This document shows positions 51,516 to 62,168 of a DNA stretch of 64,000 bases, piece by piece. Under the pieces are notes generated by a model. That model searched no databases. It saw nothing but the letters and a program-made list of their open reading frames with translations, and was not told the origin of the DNA. The DNA is from Ctena decussata. Lineage: Eukaryota; Mollusca; Bivalvia; Lucinida; Lucinidae. Each line of letters starts with the position of its first letter. Positions within the stretch are counted from its first letter, which is position 1. The stretch lies in NCBI GenBank assembly GCA_963989385.1, contig OZ022499.1, positions 74,958,203 to 75,022,202 on the forward strand, in the 5' to 3' direction. Both the position numbers and the translations under genes were made by a program.

Positions 51516-52322
51516 GGTGGACGAATACGCAAGAACTCTGTTCTTACTTGTTTAAAAAACAAAACAGAGTTATTGTTCATCATCAAATCGATTAACTGTT
51601 GAGTATATACAGTTATAATACACACTAACAATGTCTACCGTAAAGATAGGCACATAGGTATGTACAAACAGTGGAAACCGAGATCAGACTGTTCCTTAGG
51701 AACAAGAATGATCAAGATCTTCACAGTTTCCATTCTATCTGCGCATTTTTGTCGACATTACTCTGTGGTAGAACCCAATAACAGGAAAATAAATAAAAGG
51801 GCAAGGACCGGCTGTGCTTGCAGCAGGTGCAGAATTTGGGCAGTCTGTTTTAGGGATATTTTGAACTTAAACATTGTTTTTCTATGAAACGAAACGGTGA
51901 ATTTATTTTTTTGTTTTATTCTTTAACATACGATGTAAGTTTTACTAAAATAATATGCCCCATCGGTTGAATATATTTTTCATGACGCTTTTCATGAAAT
52001 TCAGTTTTCTTGCATTTTTTCAAAGAATGTAAAAATATACTTATTAACAAGAAAACTGCATTTTTTGTTATCAGTTTGTTTAAAATATCCTATATTACAG
52101 TTTATATGATTTGCTGAAATGAAAGTGCATCCATGTTCTAGAGATATGAATTTTAATGGAAAATGTGTAAAAATAGTATATAGAAATACAAAATATTGTT
52201 TTTTTAGGAAAACAAAACGGTGAATTTTTTTCTTATCCAAATGTTTAATAGCTCTTTGGGTTATTTACACGGTATAATGGTTTGAATGCCCCGCCAGTAT
52301 TTCTATTCAGTATTCGTCTACC
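51516..52322. mobile_element. 807-bp TTAA-flanked DNA element in the LINE 5' region
   Basis: The ends GGTGGACGAATAC and GTATTCGTCTACC are inverted. TTAA lies outside both (51512-51515, 52323-52326). The related LINE portion at 61783-62168 has the uninterrupted site (one TTAA at 62041-62044). A second copy of this insertion begins at 63893 and leaves the window. A TTAA duplication fits piggyBac-type or Kolobok-type elements; no transposase is present. Confidence 0.8.
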
Positions 52323-52805
52323 TTAAGAAAAAAAGACGGTTGATGTCCTTTTCACGCACTCGCCAGAACACAAGCGTGCAAAAGCAACAGTACATTTGCT
52401 TAACAATATTGGTTGGTTTTAATCGACTTTCTGATGATTTGTTTCATTATTTTCACAAAAGCAAACGCTTTAATGCTTATTATTGTGTTAATAAACACTT
52501 GTAAAATCTACTGTTCTGAGGTTTCGTAAAAATTCAAATAAAATTTCTTCTTACTAGAAGGTTTGAGCAAAAATATCTCTTTTAGACTGCCGAGAGCGGT
52601 TTTGGCGGGCTTTAATGGCGGTTGCTATTCCTTTGTCTCGTCCGGGTTACCGCGTGTTTTTGGTGTTTGTATAGGCTGTATGGTTTCTTGGAAGGTTTTT
52701 TTGCTTGGAAACCTTCTTTTGAAAGCTATAAAAGCTTTGAGAGGTAAAATTGTGATTTAAGGAAAAAAACTCAGCTTTGTGTTTATCTCGTGTATGACGA
52801 GGGTC

Positions 52806-53927
52806 ATGGATTCGGACAACATCAAAGTTTCGGAATCTGTTAAAAGAGTTGAGCCAATGTTCTTTTTGAACACAGATGTAGAACAGAGAGAAGGTATGCG
52901 GTTAAATACACTGGAGGTGTGTTTAGCCGTGTGCAACGTGGTGCCAAATGAAAGTGCAGTAGAGGGGGCCCAAAGAATAGAGGGGCTTTGTCGAGTGTAT
53001 CTCACCGACGCGGAAGCTCGTGTCAGCTTACTGGCCACTGGTTTAAGTCTAAGAGGGCAGCAAATAAATCTAAAAGATAGAAACCCATTTATCAGTGCAG
53101 GGTTTGAAGGGGGAGACACGTCAAGATTATTTGTGAGAAATATACCTCTGTCTTATGATAACGCAGAGATAGAAAAGGCTCTAAAAGATAAGGAGGTAGA
53201 AATGATTGGGTCACTGAAATATGTTAGGGCTAGGACGGCAGCTGGTAAGTTGACAAATTTTAAAACGGGAGATAGATTTGTTGACATGGTTGTTCCAAAA
53301 GAACCACTGCCAAAGAAGCTGGCGGTGGGAATTTTCACAGCATCTCTGTACCATAAGGAACAGAGACAGTTAAAAGATGAAATTGAGTGTGGAAACTGTA
53401 AACAAAACGGGCACACGTAGGGACTGTAAAAATGAGTCAGTATGTTATGCATGCCTCCAAACAGGACACAAGAAAAAGGATGAAAATTGTCCTATATTCA
53501 CTGAGAGAAACCTAAGGGAAATTAGGAATAGAAGACAGGAGAGGGAGGGTACAGATAGTTCTGATAACCGCACAGACACTGAGAGCAATTATGATGAGGA
53601 AGATGGGGATGAGGAAGATGAAGGTAATGTGACAGAAATTGAAGCCGACAGGGAAGTCATTGATACTATTGTTAAAGGTAAGGTGGCTGAACTGAAAGTT
53701 GCAGGGGAAACTGAACCCTCAAGTCCTGAGATAAAACACAAATCAGGTACTCAGAGTAGAGAGCAACAACAACAACTCATTACTTCACTTTGGGCTGTAG
53801 ACACAAAAGCTCAGTCAACACCACAACGTACAAGTAGCCCAGCAAGAGTGAGACGCATGTCTGACAGAAGCCCTGATGAAACAGGGCAACAACAAAAACA
53901 AGGCAAAAAGAAAAAGCACAAAAAATA
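52806..53927 (+). pseudogene. Tx1/L1-like LINE ORF1 (nucleic-acid-binding protein)
   Basis: From ATG at 52806 (MDSDNIKVSESVKRVEPMFF; a further in-frame ATG lies at 52779) the frame contains SLLATGLSLRGQQINLKD, then DTSRLFVRNIPLSYDNAEIE, which looks like the first strand and helix of an RRM, then KYVRARTAAGKLTNFKTG, and the first half of a zinc knuckle (CGNCKQNGH). There it meets a stop. In another frame from about 53377 the knuckle is completed (TRRDC) and a second follows (CYACLQTGHKKKDENC), then an acidic stretch (53560-53640) and a lysine-rich end. ORF1 proteins of this group bind element RNA. The same frame change exists in the minus-strand copy, so it predates or is shared by both. It could be decay in a common source or deliberate frameshifting. 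Confidence 0.75.
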
Positions 53928-53952
53928 ATATAGCATTGTCCGTTATTAATTC

Positions 53953-56900
53953 ATGAACCACTCAGCATCTCTAGTAAATATCTGTTCTTTAAATGTGAGG
54001 GGTTTAAGAGAACAGAAAAAAAAGAAATAATCTTTTCTTTTGGCTGCCTTAAAAAGCAGTTTGATATCATTTTGCTGCAAGAAACATACTGCACAGATAA
54101 TTTGATGCATAAAATACAAAAGGAATGAGAGGGGGAAGTTTTTTTCAATTTTGGGACTAACCACAGTAGGGGCAATGCAATACTTTATAGAAAAAACTTA
54201 GCATTTGAAACAATAAACACACATAAAGCAGAGGGTGGGAGACTAATACTAATGAATATAAAACTAGAGGATGAGGTTATTACTCTTTTAAACATTTATG
54301 CACCAAACATAAGAGCTGAAAGGAAAGCCTTTTCTACTAAAGTGCAGAAATGGGTAGATAAGTATGCTTTAAATAAATAACTAATAATAATAGGGGGAGA
54401 TTTCAATCACACAGAAGTAAATGATGTTGATAGACATCAATCATATTCACAAAACTCTAAAGATGTTAGTTCAATAACATATAAGGCACTTCTGGAAAAG
54501 CATAATCTTCATGATATCTGGAGAGAAATGCATCCCAACAAAAAGCATTATACCTATAGAGATATAAGTAGATTAGATAAATTCCTCATATCCACTGATT
54601 AAGTTGACAATACACAAAAACACACACATAGTTTCTGTAGGAGTTAAAACTGATCATAAATGTATAACCCTTTAAATAAATTTAAATAAGTCACACAAAC
54701 GCCCAGGGTGGTGGAAGCTTAATACAAGTATTCTAAGAGATAAATTGTATCAAAACAAAATAAAAAATCTATTAGAAAAGACAAAACAAGACTACTCCTC
54801 ATTATCAAAACAACTTTTCTGGGAAATCTGCAAAATCAAAATAAGAGAATTCACCACTGGATACTGCAAACATAAGCAAAAAATTAAAAAGGATTTACTA
54901 CAAGAGCTTGAACGGAAAATTGAACTGAAAGAAGAGGAATTAATCAAATCCAGTTACGATCATTCGGTTCAAATCCAAAGGGACACAATTGTAAACGACT
55001 TACACCAAATGATTCATGAACAAACTATTGGGCCACAGATAAGAAGTAGGGCTAAATGGATAGAGGAAGGAGAGAGAAGTACAAAATATTTTATAACCTA
55101 GAAAACACCATGCGTCAATAAATACAATAAAACAACTACAAAAAGCTGATGGCTCAAATGCTGTAACACAAACAGAAATTCTAGAGGAAGAATACAAGTT
55201 TTATCAGCACTTATATACCCAGGAAGGTAATGATAATAATGAAAACGCAACAGAATACATTAAAAACACTAAGTAAATCACCTTAATGAAACAGATAAAG
55301 AATTACTCGAGGGAGAAATAACAGAACAAGAATGTGAAATGCCATCAGCTCAATGAAACTGAATAAATCACCAGGAGGTGATGGTATTTCAGTAGAGTTT
55401 TACAAAACATTTTGGCAACACATTAAATCAATATTGGTACAGTCATTAAACGTAGCTTATCACAAAGGAGAATTGTCCCCAACGCAAAAAAGAGGTATGC
55501 TAACTTTACTGTATAAAATAAATGATAAAACTTAACTAATTGGAGACCAATTAGTTTGCTCATCACTGGCTATAAAATTTTAGCACATGTTCTTTCAAAC
55601 CGATTAAAACAGGTCATCCATAAATTAATAAATAAAGATCAGAATGGATATATACGAGGCAGAAATATTGCTTATAATATAAGATTAATTCAGGATGCTA
55701 TAGACCACTTTGAAACTGACAATACTGAAGGTGCCATTATTTTTCTAGATTTTCAAAAAGCCTTTAACACAGTTAATCATAGTTTTCTGTTCACTACTTT
55801 ACAGCTGTTTAACTTTGGAAATTCCTTTCTGAAATGGGTAAAAGCTTTATATAATAATGCTGAGTTTTGTGTATCAATCAACGGATGGGTATCTTGCCCA
55901 TTCCAAATAAAACGCGGTATCAGACAAGGATGTCCTTTAAGTGCCCTATTGTTCATACTAGTGGCAGAAATTTTGGCTGAAAAAATATTAGAGCACAAAA
56001 AACTGTGCACTTGAGATTTCAATAAAAGGAAAGATAAAATCGATACATCTATCACAGTTAGCAAATAATGCCACATTATTTCTAAAAGATGAGAATGCTG
56101 TTATATACTGTTTACAAATTGTAGAAACTTTTGGTACATTTTCTGGATTAAAGCTGAATAAGGATAAAACTTAGGGCCTATGACTGGGGCGAGGACAAAA
56201 CAGAAATGATTCTTTAGCAGGAATAAGTTGGAAAAGCAATTCAGTAAAAACTTTGGGAGTGTATTTTGGCTACAATAAAGAAGAAATTGAAAAAAAAATG
56301 GAATGAGGAGCTGCAAAATATAAAAAATACTTTAAGTAGCTGGAGGTGCAGAAATTTAACCTTTCAAGGAAGAGTACTGATAGTAAAATCGTTAGCCTTA
56401 TCAAAACTTGTGTATTTGGTGGCATCTATTTGTGTGCCAAAATGGGTAATAAATGAAGTAAATAAGGAATTCTATGGATTCATTTGGAAGTATAAACGTG
56501 ATAAGATCAGCCGTAAAGTTATGACAAATGGTGTACTGGAAGGTGGTATGAATATGTTAGACTTTAGGTCATTCTGTATAGTCATGAAGGCAGTATGGGC
56601 ATATAAATTGCATAAAAGTGAAGGAGAAACTTGCAGTTTTATACCCTTAAAACATATGGAAAAATGTAATATTAACATCTTGATGAATATGAACTTTGAA
56701 AAAGAAAAATGAATCCTTATCAAACTGCCTATATTTTATACTGAGGTGTTTGTCAGCTGGCATTTATGCGATGAAGGCCAAAAAGCACCACAAAGTGCAA
56801 CTGATATAAGACAACAGCTGCTATGGGGAAATAAATATATACAATCCAAGGGGAAAACTTTATACTTCTCAAACTGGAACGAAAGCAATTTTAACGTAAT

Positions 56901-57709
56901 TGATGACCTTCTAAACAAGGACGGTAACTTTAAAGCGGGGGAGGAAATATTTGCTAAATTAAAGAACAGATCTAATTGGTTAATAGAGTAGAAGGTCCTG
57001 CTGAAATCAGTCCCTGCACAGTGGAAAGATAAACTCAAAAGTTAAAATACAATACAAAAGTTAAAAAAAAATCTCAAACCCTATATCTTTTCAGATGGTA
57101 GACAAAAATATGACCTGCCAACAAAAGCAAAAGAGTACAACCAGCTTTTACCAGAAAGAAGATATCAAGACTATATGTTGAAAAATATTGACAACAGTTA
57201 TTTCCGGACAGACCACTGTGGGCTGATATTTGGAAGTATAGAATAAAACACCCACGTAACAAACAAATTGCAGATTTTAATTTTAAACTGCTACATAGGA
57301 TTTTGCCATGTCAAGAAAACCTGTATAAATAGAAAATGTCCAATTCAAGTATTGCTGATTTGGCTGTAACACTCTTGAAACTTTTGAATATTTGTTCATC
57401 ACATGTAGTAATATAAGACCAGTAATATTGAAGATTGAAAACATATTTAAAATAAGGAAGCTGACGGTTAAACTTACATACCGAACATTAATATTTTGGC
57501 ATAAGATATGTTACTCAGCGTATGACAGTTTAAACACATTGCTTTCACATATTTTTGTAGCCATTCATAAGTATTGGATTTATAATAATCATAATTTAAA
57601 TATCGATGCATGGTTATATGGTCAGCTTAAAATGTGGAGCAGAATATACAAGGAAAATAATGATATTAGCATGTACAACACTACAGATAGCTTTTTAAGT
57701 ATATGGTAA
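53953..57709 (+). pseudogene. Tx1/L1-like LINE ORF2 (endonuclease and reverse transcriptase)
   Basis: ATG at 53953 gives MNHSASLVNICSLNVRGLRE, the start of an APE-type endonuclease. Across frame changes the endonuclease continues with LLQETYC, VITLLNIYAPN, IIIGGDFNHTEVND and SRLDKFLIS (to about 54600). The reverse transcriptase shows NKSPGGDGISVEFYKTFW, KDQNGYIRGRNIAYNIRLIQ, IIFLDFQKAFNTVNHS (motif A) and GIRQGCPLSALLFILVAE (motif B). Motif C reads LANNATLF where (F/Y)ADD is expected, so both catalytic aspartates are lost. The thumb and C-terminal part run to 57709. In active elements the endonuclease nicks target DNA and the enzyme copies RNA there. At least eight stops or shifts are visible. 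This copy is not 5'-truncated, unlike the other LINE relics here. Confidence 0.85.
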
Positions 57710-58290
57710 TATATTGTTCTTTACTCATAAATCGGGTTTACACCTTTTGTATATCTACTAACACATTTAGATATTAAAGAAAGTTGGTTAAAGAAATAAT
57801 GATAATAATTACATAGACAAAGGACATTTCTTAAAAAAAAAATCGTCTGGAAAGAGAACACCTCTTCTGTTGTTTCCATTGGCTAGATGCTTACATATAC
57901 TGACATCATAGCACTCAAGACAAATATTCAGTTAATTACTACGTAGTTTGCCTGAGTAATCAGAATGTAGTATCGCTCAGTCTCCCTGGCTGATGTATGA
58001 TTCTGCAAATAACTTGGATATCCATATAACACAATGGTGACATAAAGCGAAGGAGCACATATAGATAGTAATGAAATATACTATTGTTACTCTCTAAATT
58101 CCAATACTTTTTTTTTCTTTTTTTTCTCATTCTTTTCAAACAAGTCTGTCCTTCTTTGTCTTCAGCTAGTGATCATTTCTGATGCTGGTAGGAGGACTGC
58201 ATTAAACCAAAGATATGACTGATATTTGCAAGGCAGCCACATGGGTGTTTATAATTTAGTCCAATTTATATTTATTTCTAAACTCTTAAA
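57710..58290 (+). other. LINE 3' flank or untranslated region, no gene
   Basis: Non-coding sequence after ORF2. I cannot find the true LINE 3' end or a target duplication. Confidence 0.4.
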
Positions 58291-58292
58291 AA

Positions 58293-58720
58293 AATAGTAA
58301 AGGATAGTACCATTCACACGTTACAAGGAAAATCAAGTAAGACAGGTACATCCGGCCATACATGTCTAGTCGCATCAGCCGATGGGCTAATGCTCTAAGC
58401 TCATGTGGTAGAGATCAGGCCCTAAGGTTGAGGTTCGAATATTACCTAGGTCAGGATTCTTCTTTAACCAATACTGATCCTGCCGGAATGTACATTTCCT
58501 GCTAACTTCTTAAAAAAGGGAAAGGAAGGTACTATTCACAAATTACAGGGGAAATCAACGTAAATCTGGTACATCTGGACATACGTGTCTGGTCGCATCA
58601 GCCGATTGGTTAATGCTCTAAGCTCGTGTAGTAGAGATCAGGCCCTGAGGTTGAGGTTCGAATTCTACCAAGGTCAGGATTCTTCTTTTACCAATACTGA
58701 TCCAGCCAGAAGTACCAAAT
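58293..58720 (+). repeat. Tandem pair of tRNA-like SINE units (about 222 bp each)
   Basis: Each unit has GTCGCATCAGCCGATTGGTT-type A-box sequence (near 58370 and 58592), GAGATCAGGCCCT(A/G)AGG, GAGGTTCGAAT as a B box, GGTCAGGATTCTTCTTT and CCAATACTGATCC. The stems do not form a proper cloverleaf, so these are tRNA-derived repeats, not tRNA genes. Identity between units is high. Confidence 0.6.
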
Positions 58721-58770
58721 TACGCATAATTAAAGGCAAGCATAAAAGGTGAAACTACGAAATAAAAATA

Positions 58771-58960
58771 TTTGATTCCTGTCGTGTGGGCCGAGAGGTT
58801 AACACACGGGATTCAATTTTGTTGAATCTGGTCGAGTTTGCCAAAAGGTTAACACTCTGGATTCAGAATTTCGTAGACCAAGGTCAAACTTTGGGGAGGG
58901 AATGGTTAAGGTTTGAATCTATTCTTTGTTGCGACTCTTATCTGAATATCATTTTAATTA
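58771..58960 (+). repeat. tRNA-Leu-like repeat with doubled A box
   Basis: GTGTGGGCCGAGAGGTTAAC and GAGTTTGCCAAAAGGTTAAC are two A-box-like starts about 47 bp apart, each followed by CTCTGGATTCAG or CACGGGATTCAA. A weak B box (AAGGTTTGAATCTATT) follows once. Probably a SINE head or tRNA pseudogene with an internal duplication. Confidence 0.45.
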
Positions 58961-61286
58961 ACCGCAAGGCTATCAAATAAAATTATTAGCATCTACGTGA
59001 GCTTTTAAGTTGCTGTCGTTCTGGCTCTCTTATAGCTGTCTTGTGTTTCGCTTTCGTCAAGAGAGTAATAATTTCTGTAAGCCAGCCTGACAATAGGCAT
59101 GGAATCCAAGAAAAATGGGAGTAACTTTTGGCTTATTTTTCCATCTAATATTTATCGTTTCGACAAGATGGAAAAATTATCTGAAAAAGAAAAAAAAAAA
59201 AAAACTAAGAAGATAATACTAATAAAATCGAACAATTAGCTAGTATTATTAGATGTCTAGAATCTTAGGTTCGGAGCTATACTTAACCCGTTTCCTCTTA
59301 AACAACCTGTGTATATAAGCTACATTCACATCAAGATACAATTATTTTCTTTTATGTATTTATTTTTTTTTTTTTTTTTTTTTATAATTTTCTTTCTTTT
59401 TTTCATTATCAATACATAATAGCATATTTACTTGAGCAAAGTATAAACAATTGCACCTTTTAAGCTCCTTAAACTTAACGTTAAGATCAAATGAACCTTC
59501 AGACAAAGATCCATCCTGAACATGAATAGATGTTAATGGTATGTTACTCCCAAGTATACTTGTCAAGGAATGCAAGATGCATTTAGTTACTACAGGCTTA
59601 TTTCCCTTTTGGCTACAAATCCTTAATCTAGAATTGTATCTTTATAGTCAGTTTTTTTTTTTACTTGATGGAACTAATAAACTATTTCTCTTGAATCAAG
59701 GAATTAAGTAGTTTGCACAATCATCATTTTATCTATTTATAAGTTGGGGAGTTATAAACATGGAGGTACATGCCTTGTCTCTAAAATATTTTACTAAAAT
59801 AGTAAATTGAAATATTAATTTTTCCACAGCAAACACATTTGGCAAACCTGAAGTGCAAACAATGTAAAAGTGAACTGTTTTTCTTTTTTTTTCTCTCTCT
59901 CAATATCAACCTGTATGCATATTTAGCTTTACCATGTCTATGTTGTGGTATTCATAATTAGATCTTTGTAAACAAGGCAACCTTGAACACATTGTACATA
60001 TATTTTAGGAAAAGACCATGATCGGATGTGATGTAACACCACTTTAAACTAGTCATGAGGCATAAGCATGTTACTGCAATATGTTAAGTTCAAATGTAAA
60101 AATGTATATATATGTTACTATGTATACATGCAGGTGTATACGTGTATGTATATGGGTAGGTGTATATAGGTATGTGTATATAAATGTATAATTTCATCTT
60201 GAGAGAGTCTGATTCTTCTCTCAAACTATAAAAGCTGTAATAAGATAACAAAACTTACCTTCTCTGCAAGTCTTTGCTCTATCTTCATTTCATTACTAAC
60301 ACAGGGCCTCATTTGTGTGTCATTTCATTATGTGCTTGGTAGTCGCCGCCAAGACAGAAGATAACCTCATTGTACTATTAACACTTTATATGTTTATTAC
60401 ATGTATCTGTGTCTGTTTTTGTGATGTCTGTTAAATGTTATGTCTCTTCTGATGTTCTGTCTCTTCTGATGCTCGAGAAAGCTAGAAACAAATACAGGTA
60501 TACATTAAAACACTACAGAGTACAGTAACTGCAAACCTTTTTTTTTTCTCGCTTTCTCTTTTTTAATTGAATTAAAGGGAAGTAGGAGCAAAACTCTTGT
60601 AGGTACACACACTTACTTAACATAGTTTCTGTTACACCCTAAGCAATTACTTAGCAACCTGGAAGAAGGATGAATTTTTCTTTTTTATCAAAAAAATAAA
60701 TAATTAAATGAATGAATAAATAAATAAATAAGTAAATAAAGAAGCACTGAAACTATAAAAAAAGTAAATAAACAAATAAAACAAACCTTTGGTTAATTAA
60801 AATATTTTTGAAACTGTGTCAAAATATAACTAACCTAGTTTATTTAAGCTAAAAGTAATCCATTAGCAAGTTTGAGAAAAAACAAAAACATTTTAGGAAC
60901 ACAATACAGTACAGCAAAGAAATATAATATGTATGACAAAAAGGAAAATAAATAAATAAAATAACTAATTTGGGAAAATGGCGCTAAATCAGATAACAAA
61001 AATAAATAAGCATATAAAAGAAAATACATTATTAACAGACGAGTAAAAAATGAACAGGACACATGTCTGTATATTTTATATAGGTGTTTGCATAGGTGTA
61101 TGTATATAAAGGTACAAAAGGATATTAATGTATGTGTAAGTGTATAACTGTGAGTGCGAGTGTGTATGTGTGGGAGTAAATGTGCATATAAATTAAATTT
61201 AATAAAGGATAAATATACATCAGTTGAAAATGAAGCCTTTCATCTGTTTTGGACATCGAGGTATTGTTCCCATCAAAACAAAAACC
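58961..61286. other. AT-rich non-coding sequence with simple repeats
   Basis: It holds an A run (about 59188-59202), T run (59367-59383), GTATAT-rich stretch (60100-60190), (AAAT)n (60700-60735) and GTGT-rich stretch (61140-61170). No frame or domain is recognised. Confidence 0.6.
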
Positions 61287-61782
61287 TCTTTTAGACTGTG
61301 GATAAGAAACAAAAGTATTCTATCTGTCAGTTTGGAGGGCTGACATGTCGGCGGAATTGCTGATTATATCGAAAAACCGCAGGTAGTCAATGTACCCCGT
61401 TCAGCACCCCATATGCAATAACCCGGAAGTCACGTGATTATTTATGACCCCGCAAACTTCAAAATGTGCTTTTATAAACTGCCACATGCCGAGCTTTTAT
61501 AAACATAAATGACGGGTTACCCTTTGGCCGTTTTAGTGCCCACGACCGATCCTTATAAAATTTATGTTTATAAAAGCTTGGCATTTGGCAGTTTATATAA
61601 GCACATTTTTGAGTTTGCGGCTTCATAAATAATCACGTGACTTCCGGGTTATTGCATATGAGGTGCTGAACGGGGTACACTAGCTACCTGCGGTGTTTCG
61701 ATATAATCAGCAATTCTCCTGACATATCAGCCCTCCAAACTGACAGATATAATACTTTTGGTTCTTATCCACAGTCTGAAAG
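61287..61782. repeat. Long palindrome (arms about 223 bp, loop 49 bp)
   Basis: The left arm begins TTTTAGACTGTGGATAAGAA and runs to GCTTTTATAAACATAAAT at 61510. The right arm is its inverse from 61560 to 61782, about 90% identical by eye. CCCGGAAGTCACGTGATTAT and CTGATTATATCGAAA are exact in both arms. The loop is unrelated. The right arm abuts the LINE 5' portion at 61783. It may be a foldback transposon or two head-to-head copies of one segment. Confidence 0.85.
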
Positions 61783-62168
61783 AAATAATTGCGCTCAAAC
61801 CATCTAGTAAGGAGAAATTTTGATTTTTTACGAAACCTCTGAACAGTAGATTTTACAAGTGCTTATTAAAGGCAATAATAAGCATGTGCAGTGTTTGCTT
61901 TTGTGAAAATAATGAAACAAATGAACAGGAAGTCGATTATAACCGACCAATATTGTTAAACAAATGTATCCTTGGCGAAACGCGTTTGCACGCTTGTGTT
62001 CTGGCGAATGCGTGAAAAGGTCATCAACCTTTCTCTTTTCTTAAGCATTATTCACTACTAGTATTTATACATATAGTGAAAGCTTCATCATATCAAATAT
62101 TAATCACGTATTAAATATTACGCATTTATGGATGCTACACAGGTACAGATGTTTAAATATTTTTTTTA
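61783..62168 (-). mobile_element. Tx1/L1-like LINE, copy 3: 5' region only, without the TTAA insertion
   Basis: On the minus strand CTGTGTAGCATCCATAAATG-like sequence is followed directly, across a single TTAA at 62041-62044, by GACCTTTTCACGCATTCGCC and the region equivalent to 52323-52570. It ends where the palindrome begins (TTATTTCTTTCAG). Confidence 0.8.

Larger units (their letters stand above)
51400..57709 (+). mobile_element. Tx1/L1-like LINE, copy 1 (5' region, ORF1, ORF2)
   Basis: A 5' region (51400-51515 and 52323-52805, split by an 807-bp TTAA element), ORF1 with an RRM-like part and zinc knuckles, a 25-nt spacer, and ORF2 with endonuclease and reverse transcriptase. The order and motifs fit the L1/Tx1 branch of non-LTR retrotransposons. 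Stops and frameshifts throughout mean it cannot move. Two further 5' portions lie on the minus strand at 61783-64000. Confidence 0.85.

Noticed and set aside
53946..54175. Minus-strand frames opposite ORF2 start
   Set aside because: Shadows of the plus-strand endonuclease frame with NICSLNVRGL.
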